DNA of 64,000 bases from Mycobacterium sp. PSTR-4-N (lineage in GTDB: Bacteria; Actinomycetota; Actinomycetes; Mycobacteriales; Mycobacteriaceae), in NCBI RefSeq assembly GCF_022348085.1, contig NZ_JAKRFN010000001.1:62001-126000 (forward strand), written 5' to 3'. The translations under genes were made by a program, and so were the position numbers. The stretch's first letter is position 1. Every line of letters starts with the position of its first letter. The notes under the pieces are model-generated. The model had not been told where the DNA came from, searched no databases, and saw only the letters and a program-made list of their open reading frames with translations. Positions 46,574-54,879 of this stretch are shown here, in pieces.

Positions 46574-47407
46574 TCAGCGCTGGGTGGCCCCCGCGTCGAT
46601 GGGCAGGCAAGCGGCGGTGATGTAGCGGGCCTCGTCAGAGGCCAGGAACAAACTGGCGTTGGCAACGTCTACCGGGTCGACCCACGGCACCGGCAGCAGG
46701 TTCATGCGTGCTGCCGCCTCGGCGAACTCCGCCCGGTTCGGCGGGTGGTCGAGATCGGGACGGAAGGCGGCGCGGACGGCGTCGTTTTGGATCAGTGGCG
46801 TGTCGACGTTGGTGGGATGAAGGGTGTTGACCCGCACGGCATGCGGTGCCAGGTCGTGGGCGAGGCTGCGCATCAGCCCGACCACCCCGTGCTTGGCGGC
46901 GGTGTAATGGGCGACGCCACCCAACCCGCGCATTCCGGCGATCGAACTGACCAACACGATCGATCCGCCGCCACGTTCGATGAGATGGGGTGCCGTTGCC
47001 GTGCAGGTGTGCCATACGCCCGTGAGGTTGACGTCGATCATGGTTCGCCAGGTCTCCTCTGACATGTCCACGGCCGCTGCACGGGACGTGATTCCCGCAG
47101 TGGCGCAGACGATGTCGAGCCCCCCGAAGTGTTCGGCATTCCGGGTGACGGTCGAGGCCAAGGCGTCGGCGTCGCGCACGTCGGCGACGCAGGTACTGAT
47201 GCGACCTCCCGCGTGCTCGACGAGACGGACCGTTTCGGCGAGGTTGGCCGGCGTGCTCGGCGGTACCCGCACGGTGTCGACGGGGCCGCACAGATCGACC
47301 GCGATCACGTTCGCGCCCTCCTCGGCGAACCGCACTGCCTGGGCGCGCCCGATACCGCGCGCCGCACCGGTGATCAGCGCGACCTTGTTGTTCAGCCGCC
47401 CGGTCAT
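46574..47407 (-). CDS. SDR oxidoreductase of the mycofactocin-coupled type
   Basis: A 277-residue short-chain dehydrogenase. TGAARGIGRAQAVRFAEEG (about 14-32), then an insertion after the second strand with the pattern VDLCGPVDTVRVPPSTPANLAETVRLVE. This matches the mycofactocin-associated SDR group, whose bound NAD is recycled by the peptide cofactor mycofactocin instead of free NAD. Catalytic YTAAK is present. The ATG at 47407 overlaps the upstream SDR gene by 4 bp. Mycofactocin dependence is an inference from the insertion. Confidence 0.82.
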   Translation of the reverse strand: MTGRLNNKVALITGAARGIGRAQAVRFAEEGANVIAVDLCGPVDTVRVPPSTPANLAETVRLVEHAGGRISTCVADVRDADALASTVTRNAEHFGGLDIVCATAGITSRAAAVDMSEETWRTMIDVNLTGVWHTCTATAPHLIERGGGSIVLVSSIAGMRGLGGVAHYTAAKHGVVGLMRSLAHDLAPHAVRVNTLHPTNVDTPLIQNDAVRAAFRPDLDHPPNRAEFAEAAARMNLLPVPWVDPVDVANASLFLASDEARYITAACLPIDAGATQR

Positions 47408-48210
47408 ACCGTGGTCTTCTGGGTGAGGCCGGCGTCGACGACCAGCTGTGCGCCGGTGACGTAGCGGGCCTCCTCGGACGCCAGGAACACCGCGGCGTTG
47501 GCGACGTCGACACACTGCACCCACGGCACGGGAAGAAGATTGCGGGCTGTGAGCACCTCGGCGGCGTCCTCCTCGGTCGGGTTGACCAGATCGGGTCGCA
47601 GCCGTGCGAACGTCTCGGGATTACGCACCATGGGCGTGGCGACGGCGCCGGGGTGCACGGTGTTGACGCGGATGCTTCGTGACCCGAGTTCGTTGGCCAG
47701 GGTGCGCGCCAGTCCCACCACGGCGTGCTTGCTGGCGGTGTAGTGGGCACTCCCCGCGGTGCCGCGTATCCCGTTGGTGGAGCTGATGATGACGATCGTG
47801 CCACCGTCGGCGCCGATGTGCGGGACACCCGCTTTGACGGTGTGCCAGACGCCAGTGAGGTTGACATCCAGGGTGCGCTGCCAGTCTCGAGCGGAGATCT
47901 GCCACGCTGGTCCGCCGGCGCTGTGGATGCCGGCGTTGGCGACGATCACGTCGAGGCGTCCCAACTGGGCGACCCCGGCGTCAACGGCCGCGGTGATCCC
48001 CTCGAGGTCACTGACGTCGGCCAGGCCGGTGACCACGCGGCGACCCCGCTCGATCACCGCGTCCGCGGTCTGCCGCAGGCCCTCGGCGGTCTCGGCGCGG
48101 TCGAGTGCCAGTACGTCGGCTCCGGCGTCGGCGAATCGTTCGCAGTGCACGCGTCCGGTTCCACCGGCGGCACCCGTGACGAGGACGACCTTGCCGCGCA
48201 GACCCGACAT
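47404..48210 (-). CDS. SDR family oxidoreductase
   Basis: A 268-residue short-chain dehydrogenase closely related to its downstream neighbour (shared VNLTGVWHT, AHYTAxKHxVVGL and LLPVPWV blocks), so the pair probably arose by duplication. TGAAGGTGRVHCERFADAG forms the cofactor site; YTASK is catalytic. It lacks the long insertion of the neighbour. Overlaps both flanking genes (4 bp and 1 bp). Confidence 0.84.
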   Translation of the reverse strand: MSGLRGKVVLVTGAAGGTGRVHCERFADAGADVLALDRAETAEGLRQTADAVIERGRRVVTGLADVSDLEGITAAVDAGVAQLGRLDVIVANAGIHSAGGPAWQISARDWQRTLDVNLTGVWHTVKAGVPHIGADGGTIVIISSTNGIRGTAGSAHYTASKHAVVGLARTLANELGSRSIRVNTVHPGAVATPMVRNPETFARLRPDLVNPTEEDAAEVLTARNLLPVPWVQCVDVANAAVFLASEEARYVTGAQLVVDAGLTQKTTV

Positions 48211-49820
48211 CAGGGCGCCGCGAGCAGCTCGAAGCCTTTGTAGCCGGCGTCTGCGACCTCGCGGCAGATATCGAGATACGTGCCGAACCCGCCGATGAAC
48301 AGCATGAACTGGCGTGGCTTGCCGGGCACGTTGGCGCCCATGTACCAGGAGTTGGCCCGCGTGAAGAGTGTGGCCTCAGCGCGCCGGGCACATTCGGCGC
48401 CCCAACTGTCCACAGCGTCCGCGGTCGGTTCGATCGCGGCGTACCCCCGGTCGTCGAGGTAGGCGATGGCCTCGGCGATCCAGTTCACATGCGCCTCAGC
48501 ATGCAACACCATGTTGGCCAGCACCGCGGGCGCCCCCGGTCCGGACACCAGGAACAGGTTGGGGAATCCGTCGGTGCCCAAGCCCAGATACGTCCGCGGC
48601 CCGGCAGACCAGTCGTCGACCAACTTCTGTCCCCCGCGGCCGGTGATGTCGATCTTCGCCAGCGTGCCGGTCAGCGCGTCGAAACCGGTTGCCAGCACCA
48701 GCGCGTCGATGTCGTAATGCTTCTCCGAGGTGCTGATGCCGGTGCGGTCGATCGACTGGATCGGCGTCGCGCGGACGCTGACCAGGGTGACGTTGGGTCG
48801 ATTGAAGGTCTGGAAATAGTTGGTGTCGGTGCAGATCCGCTTCGTTCCGATGGGATGGTCGGTGGGGATGAGCAGTTCGGCGACGTCCGGGTCGTCGATG
48901 ACGGCGCGGATCTTCTCCTCGTAGAACTTCCGGGCTTCGTCGTTGGCCTCCGACGAGATCATCTGATCACTGAAGGTCTTCGAGAACAGCACACCGCCGA
49001 GTTCCCATCGCTTCTCGAAGGCAGCGCGACGCTCGTCGGGGGTGGCCTCCATGGTCAGCTTCGGATGAGCGACGTGCGGCGAGCCGCCGCCGCTGCGCCA
49101 GGACATGTGGCGGCGCTGCGCGTAGTTCGCTTTGATATCGGCGACCTCGTCGCTGTCCAGTGGTCGATTGCCCGCGGGCACACTGTAATTGGGGGTGCGC
49201 TGAAAGACGTAGAGGTGTTCGGCCTGCTCGGCGATGATGGGAATGGACTGGATACCCGAAGATCCGGTGCCGATGACCGCGACGCGCTTACCGGTGAAGT
49301 CGACGTCGTGCGGCCAGTGCGCCGTGTGGTAGGTCTCGCCGCCGAAGGTGTCCAGCCCGGGAATGTCCGGCGTCATCGCCGCCGACAACGGTCCGGTGGC
49401 CATCACGACGAACCGGGCGTCGACCCGTTCACCGGAGTCGGTCGTCACCGTCCACCTCAATGCGGATTCGTCGAGTGCAGCGCCCGTGACCCGAGTGTTG
49501 AACGTGATGTCGCGCCGCAGATCGAGTTCGTCGGCCACCCAGTTGATGTAGGCCAAGATCTCGCGTTGGGTGGCGTACTTCTCCGACCACGTCCACCGCT
49601 GTTGCAGGTCATCGGAGAACGAGTAGCAGTAGTCGACGCTTTCGACGTCGCAGCGCGCGCCAGGGTAGCGGTTGTAGTACCAGGTGCCGCCGACATCGGG
49701 GGCGGCTTCGAAGACGCGCACGGACAGGCCCTGCTCGCGAAACTTGTGCACGGCGTACAGGCCACCGAAGCCGGCGCCCACCACAACCACATCCACGCGA
49801 GAAATCGATCCACTGCTCAC
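48210..49820 (-). CDS. Baeyer-Villiger monooxygenase (CHMO/PAMO type)
   Basis: A 536-residue type I Baeyer-Villiger monooxygenase. FAD motif VVGAGFGGLYAVHKF (about 12-26), GGTWYYNRYPGARCD (about 44-58), the BVMO fingerprint FGGETYHTAHWPHD (about 157-170) and the NADPH motif VIGTGSSGIQSIP. It inserts oxygen next to a ketone to form an ester or lactone using NADPH and O2. GTG start at 49820. First gene of the leftward operon with the SDRs, which would supply the ketone by alcohol oxidation. Divergent from the kshB-like gene. Confidence 0.92.
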   Translation of the reverse strand: MSSGSISRVDVVVVGAGFGGLYAVHKFREQGLSVRVFEAAPDVGGTWYYNRYPGARCDVESVDYCYSFSDDLQQRWTWSEKYATQREILAYINWVADELDLRRDITFNTRVTGAALDESALRWTVTTDSGERVDARFVVMATGPLSAAMTPDIPGLDTFGGETYHTAHWPHDVDFTGKRVAVIGTGSSGIQSIPIIAEQAEHLYVFQRTPNYSVPAGNRPLDSDEVADIKANYAQRRHMSWRSGGGSPHVAHPKLTMEATPDERRAAFEKRWELGGVLFSKTFSDQMISSEANDEARKFYEEKIRAVIDDPDVAELLIPTDHPIGTKRICTDTNYFQTFNRPNVTLVSVRATPIQSIDRTGISTSEKHYDIDALVLATGFDALTGTLAKIDITGRGGQKLVDDWSAGPRTYLGLGTDGFPNLFLVSGPGAPAVLANMVLHAEAHVNWIAEAIAYLDDRGYAAIEPTADAVDSWGAECARRAEATLFTRANSWYMGANVPGKPRQFMLFIGGFGTYLDICREVADAGYKGFELLAAP

Positions 49821-49865
49821 GCGCCGAACGGTAGGCCGTCTTCGACGGGGTTCCCGCCGATTCTC

Positions 49866-49876
49866 CCGGTCACCGG
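49866..49876. promoter_or_regulatory. CCGGTcACCGG palindrome in the BVMO/kshB divergent promoter
   Basis: Same 11-mer as at 39592-39602; here extended by one base each side to CCCGGT-C-ACCGGG (49865-49877). It lies in the 132-bp gap between the Baeyer-Villiger monooxygenase and kshB-like operons. Candidate operator shared by the two divergent promoters of the catabolic cluster. Confidence 0.38.
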
Positions 49877-49952
49877 GCGACGTGACTGGATCTCCCGGCC
49901 ATCGGACCGACCGGGTTGGCGATAGGCGCGACGACCGCCAGGATCAGCGCCC

Positions 49953-51032
49953 ATGACCGACCTCGACACCGGCACCGAAATCGTCGGCGCAGGCCGCGGG
50001 GTGGTGCTCCGGGTGGCTGAGGTCATCGACGAGAGCGCCGACGCCCGATCACTGGTCTTCGACATCTCCGACGATGAACGTGACGCGTTCGCCTACCGGC
50101 CCGGACAATTCCTGACGATCCGGGTGCCCAGCGATCAGACCGGATCGGTGGCCCGCTGCTACTCGTTGGCCAGCTCCCCGCACACCGATGCGGCCCCGAA
50201 GGTGACCGTGAAGCGCACCGTCGATGGATACGCCTCGAACTGGTTGTGCGACAACGTTTCTGCTGGGGATCACCTCGAGGTCCTACCCCCGGCGGGCGTG
50301 TTCACCCCGGCGGACCTCGATGCAGACTTCCTGCTGTGGGCCGCCGGCAGCGGCATCACCCCGGTGATGTCCATCCTCAAGTCGGTCCTGTTCGCCGGCA
50401 GCGGACGGGTGGTGCTGTGCTACGCCAACCGGGACGACGCCTCGGTGATCTTCGCCGCGGAGTTGCGTGATCTCGCGGCACGGTACGCCGGCCGCCTGAC
50501 GGTGCTGCACTGGCTGGAGTCGCTGCAGGGGCTGCCCACCCGCGCGCAGATGAGTGGTTTCGTCCGCACCGTCTTCGGCGGATCGACCGCCGTCGAATCG
50601 TTCATCTGCGGTCCGGCCCCGTTCATGGCCGTGATCAAGGAGTCCCTGAGTGAGGCCGGGGTGCCGCGCGAGCGGATTCACCTCGAGGTCTTCCAGTCGC
50701 TCTCCGGTGACCCGTTCACCGACGATGCCCGCACCGCGGCGGCACTGGCCGACGATGCGGATGCCGCCGCTGTGCGCGTCGACCTCGACGGTCACTCTCA
50801 CGAGTTGCGCTGGCCGCGGCGCGCCACGCTGGTGGAGACCATGCTGGCGGCCGGGCTGGAGGCGCCGTACTCATGCCGGGAGGGCCAATGCGGTTCGTGT
50901 GCGGCGACGTTGATCCGCGGTCAGGTCGACATGGCCACCAGCGACATCCTCGAAGCTGACGACATCGCCGACGGGCTCATCCTCGGCTGCCAGGCTCGGC
51001 CGGTCACCGACGACCTCCACATCGAATTCTGA
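49953..51032 (+). CDS. KshB-like ferredoxin-NAD(P)H reductase (FAD, 2Fe-2S)
   Basis: A 359-residue oxygenase reductase with the KshB/PaaE layout. FAD domain with RCYSLASSP (about 68-76), NAD domain with GSGITPVMSILKS (about 132-144), and a C-terminal plant-type 2Fe-2S domain with cysteines C308, C313, C316 and C346. It passes electrons from NADH to an oxygenase. In steroid breakdown KshB serves the Rieske 9-alpha-hydroxylase KshA, for which no gene is in this window. First gene of the rightward operon reductase-hsaA-hsaC-kstD-like. Confidence 0.88.
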   Translation: MTDLDTGTEIVGAGRGVVLRVAEVIDESADARSLVFDISDDERDAFAYRPGQFLTIRVPSDQTGSVARCYSLASSPHTDAAPKVTVKRTVDGYASNWLCDNVSAGDHLEVLPPAGVFTPADLDADFLLWAAGSGITPVMSILKSVLFAGSGRVVLCYANRDDASVIFAAELRDLAARYAGRLTVLHWLESLQGLPTRAQMSGFVRTVFGGSTAVESFICGPAPFMAVIKESLSEAGVPRERIHLEVFQSLSGDPFTDDARTAAALADDADAAAVRVDLDGHSHELRWPRRATLVETMLAAGLEAPYSCREGQCGSCAATLIRGQVDMATSDILEADDIADGLILGCQARPVTDDLHIEF

Positions 51033-51131
51033 ATTCACTTTCCGGGGCTTCCGCTGACCGGGAATCCCGCCCGCCGCACTCCAGACCGCGGTACACCATT
51101 GACACAGGCCAGCGACGAAGAGGACCACGAC

Positions 51132-52313
51132 ATGACTGAGCGGGTAATCGACCGGTTGAGCGAGTATGCCGAGCAGATGCGCACCCAAGGCGCAGAGGCC
51201 GAGAAGATCGGCAAGCTCACCGACGAGACGGTCAAGATGATGAAGTCGGCGGGCAACATCCGCCTGCTGCAGCCCACCGAACACGGTGGCCTGCAGGTGC
51301 ACCCGCGCGAGTTCGCGGAGACGGTGATGGCCACGGCAGCGCTCGACCCGTCGGCCGGCTGGATCAACGGTGTGGTGGGCGTGCACCCGTATCAGTTGGC
51401 CTACGCCGATCCGCGGGTGGCTGCCGAGATCTGGGCCGACGACGTCGACACGTGGGTCGCCTCACCGTACGCTCCGCAGGGCGTCGCCACACCGGTTGAC
51501 GGCGGCTACATCTTCAACGGCCGCTGGCAGTTCAGTTCCGGCACCGACCACTGCGACTGGATCTTCCTTGGGGCGATGATCGGTGACGCCGAGGGCAAGC
51601 CGCTGATGCCCCCGCAGATGCTGCACATGATCCTGCCGCGCACCGACTACGAGATCGTCGATGACTCCTGGAATGTCGTGGGATTGCGAGGCACCGGCTC
51701 CAAGGACGTCATCGTCAAGGATGCGTTCGTGCCGTCGTACCGGACGATGGATGCGATGAAGGTCATGGACGGCACCGCTCAACGCGACGCCGGGATGACC
51801 GAGACGCTCTACCTCATGCCGTGGTCGACGATGTTCCCCTTGGGCATCAGCGCAGCGACCATCGGCATCGCCGAAGGCGCGCTGGCCGCCGCACTGGACT
51901 ATCAGCGTCAGCGTGTCAATTCCAGTGGCGTGGCGATCAAGGACGATCCCTACGTCATGTACGCGATCGGCGAGGCTGCCGCCGACATCAACGCCGCCCG
52001 CCAGGAATTGTTGGCCAACGCCGACCGCATCTACGACATGGTCGACTCCGGTCGTGAGGTGTCCTTCGAGGACCGGGCGGCCGGGCGGCGCACCCAGGTC
52101 CGCGCGGTGTGGCGCGCCGTGTCTGCAGTCGACGAGATCTTCGCACGCTGCGGCGGTAACGCCGCCCGGATGGACAAGCCGCTGCAACGGTATTGGCGCG
52201 ATGTGCACGTCGGTCAGGCGCATGCCATCCACGTCCCCGGCACCGTCTACCACGCGTCAGCACTGAGTTCCCTCGGCGTCGACCCGCAGGGTCCGCTGCG
52301 GGCCATGATCTAG
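51132..52313 (+). CDS. hsaA: HsaA-type flavin-dependent monooxygenase oxygenase subunit
   Basis: A 393-residue acyl-CoA-dehydrogenase-fold group D monooxygenase that hydroxylates a phenol to a catechol with reduced flavin from a partner. HsaA features: PTEHGGLQVHPREFAETVM, SAGWINGVVGVHPYQLA, FNGRWQFSSGTDHCDWIFLG and the C-terminal RYWRDVHVGQAHAIHVPG with the catalytic histidine. The ATG at 51132 has AGAGGA upstream and fits the family N-terminus; the TTG at 51099 does not. It is 14 bp upstream of hsaC. The usual reductase partner HsaB is not in the window. Confidence 0.9.
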   Translation: MTERVIDRLSEYAEQMRTQGAEAEKIGKLTDETVKMMKSAGNIRLLQPTEHGGLQVHPREFAETVMATAALDPSAGWINGVVGVHPYQLAYADPRVAAEIWADDVDTWVASPYAPQGVATPVDGGYIFNGRWQFSSGTDHCDWIFLGAMIGDAEGKPLMPPQMLHMILPRTDYEIVDDSWNVVGLRGTGSKDVIVKDAFVPSYRTMDAMKVMDGTAQRDAGMTETLYLMPWSTMFPLGISAATIGIAEGALAAALDYQRQRVNSSGVAIKDDPYVMYAIGEAAADINAARQELLANADRIYDMVDSGREVSFEDRAAGRRTQVRAVWRAVSAVDEIFARCGGNAARMDKPLQRYWRDVHVGQAHAIHVPGTVYHASALSSLGVDPQGPLRAMI

Positions 52314-52326
52314 GAGCACCCCTGCG

Positions 52327-53235
52327 ATGGGATTGATCAAGAGCCTCGGCTACGTCACCGTGGCGGCCTCCGATATCGACCGGTGGCGCCACTTCGCCTA
52401 CGACGTCCTCGGTTTCGCCCGCGGGCACGGTCCTGACTCCTCCGCCCTGTACCTACGGATGGACGAACGGGCCGCCCGCATCATCGTCATCCCCGGGGAC
52501 GTCGACAAGATCGTCACCGTCGGATGGGAGGTCCGCGACCACGCCGATCTCGAACAGGTCAAAGCGACCCTGGACGGCGCCGGTGTGCCCTACAAGCAGC
52601 TGTCATTGGAGGAAGCCGACGCGCGACGCGTCGAGGAGGTCATCGCCTTCGAGGACCCGGCGGGCACCTCGCTGGAGGTGTTCCACGGCGCGGTGCTCGA
52701 CCACTCCCCCGTCGTCACTCCCCACGGAGCCCGCTTCGTTACCGGTGCGCAGGGGCTGGGCCACGTCGTCCTGCCCGCCCTCGACGTCAACGCTGTGTTC
52801 GAGTTCTACACGGAGGTACTGGGTTTCACGTCCCGCGGCGCGTTCCGCGTCCCCGTGCCTCCGGAGTTCGGGCCGGTGCGCGTCCGGTTCATGGGCGTCA
52901 ATCAGCGCCACCACAGCCTCGCGATCTGCCCTGCACAGACGGTGCGCGACCCCGGCCTCATCCATCTGATGGTCGAGGTCGACGCTCTCGACGCCGTCGG
53001 TCAGGCGCTCGACCGGGTCAACGCCGAGGGATTCCAGCTGTCCTCGACCCTGGGACGGCACACCAACGACAAGATGGTGTCGTTCTATGTGCGCGCCCCC
53101 GGCGACTGGGACATCGAGTTCGGCACCGAGGGCATGCTCGTCGACGACGAGCACTACACCGCCGAGGAGATCACCGCCGACAGCTACTGGGGTCATCAGT
53201 GGGTGTCCGACCTACCGGCGGCCATGCGCCCGTGA
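52327..53235 (+). CDS. hsaC: Extradiol catechol dioxygenase (HsaC/BphC type)
   Basis: A 302-residue type I extradiol dioxygenase with two VOC domains. The Fe(II) ligands are visible in the second domain: H146 (GLGHVVLP), H213 (LIHLMVEV) and E264 (WDIEFG). The catalytic histidine is in NQRHHSLAI (H195/H196) and the conserved tyrosine in SFYVRAP. Block order and length match HsaC (about 300), which opens the catechol ring A of seco-steroids between carbons 4 and 5. It overlaps the KstD-like gene by 4 bp. Its product would be the substrate of the hydrolase at 39677. Confidence 0.93.
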   Translation: MGLIKSLGYVTVAASDIDRWRHFAYDVLGFARGHGPDSSALYLRMDERAARIIVIPGDVDKIVTVGWEVRDHADLEQVKATLDGAGVPYKQLSLEEADARRVEEVIAFEDPAGTSLEVFHGAVLDHSPVVTPHGARFVTGAQGLGHVVLPALDVNAVFEFYTEVLGFTSRGAFRVPVPPEFGPVRVRFMGVNQRHHSLAICPAQTVRDPGLIHLMVEVDALDAVGQALDRVNAEGFQLSSTLGRHTNDKMVSFYVRAPGDWDIEFGTEGMLVDDEHYTAEEITADSYWGHQWVSDLPAAMRP

Positions 53236-54689
53236 CAGATGTCGTCCCCGTCGCCGCCGCGACCGTCACGTCCTGGGACCACCACGCCGACGTCGTGATC
53301 GCCGGTTACGGCGTCGCGGGCGCGGCAGCCGCCGTGGAGGCCGCCCGTGCGGGGGCCCAGGTCCTGGTGCTCGAGCGCAGCGGATCCTGGGGTGGGGCGG
53401 CGGCCATGGCCGGCGGGTTCATCTACCTCGGCGGTGGCACGCCGATCCAAACCGCCTGTGATTTCACTGATTCCGTGGACAACATGGCCGCATACCTCAA
53501 TGCCGCCATGGGCCCCGGCGCCGACGAGCGCCGGATCGCCGACTACTGCGCCGGCAGTGTCGCCCACTTCGAGTGGTTGACCGGCTGCGGCGTGCCCTTC
53601 AAAGCCGAGTTCTTTGATCAGCCCGGCTGGGAGCCGATGGGCGACGAAGGGCTGATGTACAGCGGCGGAGAGAACTCCTACCCGTTCAACACCATCGCCG
53701 ACCCCGCGCCGCGCGGCCACGTACCGCAGATGCAGAACAAGAAGCAGGGGGAATCGAGCGCCGGCTTCATGCTGATGAAAGGCCTCGTCGAGACGGCCAC
53801 GGCCGCAGGCGCCCAGGCGCTGTACGACGTGCGCGTGCAGGCGCTGATCGTCGAATCCGACGGCCGGGTGGTCGGTGTTCGGGCCCGCCGCTACGGCACG
53901 ACGATCGACATCCGCGCCCGGCGTGGGGTGGTGCTGGCGACCGGGAGCTTCGCCTACAACGACGACATGGTGGCGCGATACGCGCCGCGCATCGCCGGCA
54001 GACCGGCCGCCTCCATCGAACAGCACGACGGCCGCGCGATCAGGATGGCCCAGGCGCTCGGCGCGGACCTCGCACACATGGACGCCACCGAGGTGGCGTT
54101 GTTCGTCGATCCGCAGCAACTGGTGCGCGGTGTCCTGGTCAACGAACGGGGCCAACGCTTCGTCGCCGAAGACACCTACCCCGGTCGGGTCGGACAGCTG
54201 ACCCTCTACCACCAGAACAACACCGCCTACCTCGTCCTCGATGAGACCGCGCAGGCCGAGGCGATGGCCTCTCTCTCGCCGCAGCTGATGATGCGCCCAC
54301 CGACCTGGGTCTGCGAAACCGTCGCCGAGCTCGAGGCCGAGATCGGATTACCCTCTGGCTCACTGCAATCTACCGTCGCCGCCTACAACGACGGCGCGAC
54401 CGAGGGTCGCGATCCGCTGCTGCACAAGAAACCGATGTGGCTGCGGCCCCTCGGATCGCCGATCGCCGCGATCGATCTGCGGGAGTCCACGGGCGGGTTC
54501 ACCCTCGGCGGACTACACACCACCCTCGACGCCGAGGTTCTGCACGTCAGCGGAGATCCGATCCCCGGACTCTTCGCCGCCGGACGCTGCAGCGCCGGAC
54601 TCGCGGCCTGGGGCTACGCCAGCGGCGTCTCGCTGGGCGACGGGAGCTTCTACGGACGCCGCGCCGGACGCGCCGCCGCGCGCGGCTGA
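53232..54689 (+). CDS. FAD-dependent dehydrogenase, KstD/fumarate-reductase family
   Basis: A 485-residue flavoprotein. FAD motif VVIAGYGVAGAAAAVEAARAG (about 22 onwards) with the acidic ribose residue in VLERSG. Then a GGAAAMAGGFIYLGGG segment and a C-terminal GLFAAGRCSAGLAAWGYASG. The fold and the C-terminal Tyr/Gly pair resemble 3-ketosteroid delta-1-dehydrogenases and related cyclohexane-ring dehydrogenases. With KshB-, HsaA- and HsaC-like genes beside it, ring A dehydrogenation is the natural guess. The GTG at 53232 overlaps hsaC by 4 bp (GTGA). Confidence 0.83.
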   Translation: MTDVVPVAAATVTSWDHHADVVIAGYGVAGAAAAVEAARAGAQVLVLERSGSWGGAAAMAGGFIYLGGGTPIQTACDFTDSVDNMAAYLNAAMGPGADERRIADYCAGSVAHFEWLTGCGVPFKAEFFDQPGWEPMGDEGLMYSGGENSYPFNTIADPAPRGHVPQMQNKKQGESSAGFMLMKGLVETATAAGAQALYDVRVQALIVESDGRVVGVRARRYGTTIDIRARRGVVLATGSFAYNDDMVARYAPRIAGRPAASIEQHDGRAIRMAQALGADLAHMDATEVALFVDPQQLVRGVLVNERGQRFVAEDTYPGRVGQLTLYHQNNTAYLVLDETAQAEAMASLSPQLMMRPPTWVCETVAELEAEIGLPSGSLQSTVAAYNDGATEGRDPLLHKKPMWLRPLGSPIAAIDLRESTGGFTLGGLHTTLDAEVLHVSGDPIPGLFAAGRCSAGLAAWGYASGVSLGDGSFYGRRAGRAAARG

Positions 54690-54819
54690 CTCACCGGGGC
54701 TAATTCAGGTACCGCGCCGACCACGGCGGGTATCGCTCTGTGGGCCCCGTCAGACACCTTTACCGAAACACGCCGTCACGCGATTCATGTGACAGCGCCC
54801 ACAGCCCTGTGCTACAAAG

Positions 54820-54846
54820 AGGCATATTACTAATAGGCATATGCCT
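54820..54846. promoter_or_regulatory. AGGCATAT repeats, candidate IclR operator
   Basis: AGGCATAT at 54820-54827 and again at 54835-54842, 15 bp apart; the second is half of the perfect 12-bp palindrome AGGCATATGCCT (54835-54846). An AT-rich TATTACTAATA stretch lies between and could overlap a -10 element. The palindrome covers the ATG at 54841, which argues that translation starts later (GTG 54880). Likely autoregulation by the IclR protein. Confidence 0.55.
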
Positions 54847-54879
54847 CAGCGGTATGTGTGGAGCACGGAGGAGCGCATC

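Noticed and set aside
51027..51039. GAATTCTGAATTC at the end of the kshB-like gene as a terminator or operator
   Set aside because: It is a short near-palindrome that overlaps the stop codon inside an operon whose next gene is about 100 bp away; no stem of useful length forms.
52524..53231. Extending the KstD-like frame upstream to 52524
   Set aside because: It overlaps the whole HsaC gene in another frame; the GTGA overlap at 53232 gives the natural start.
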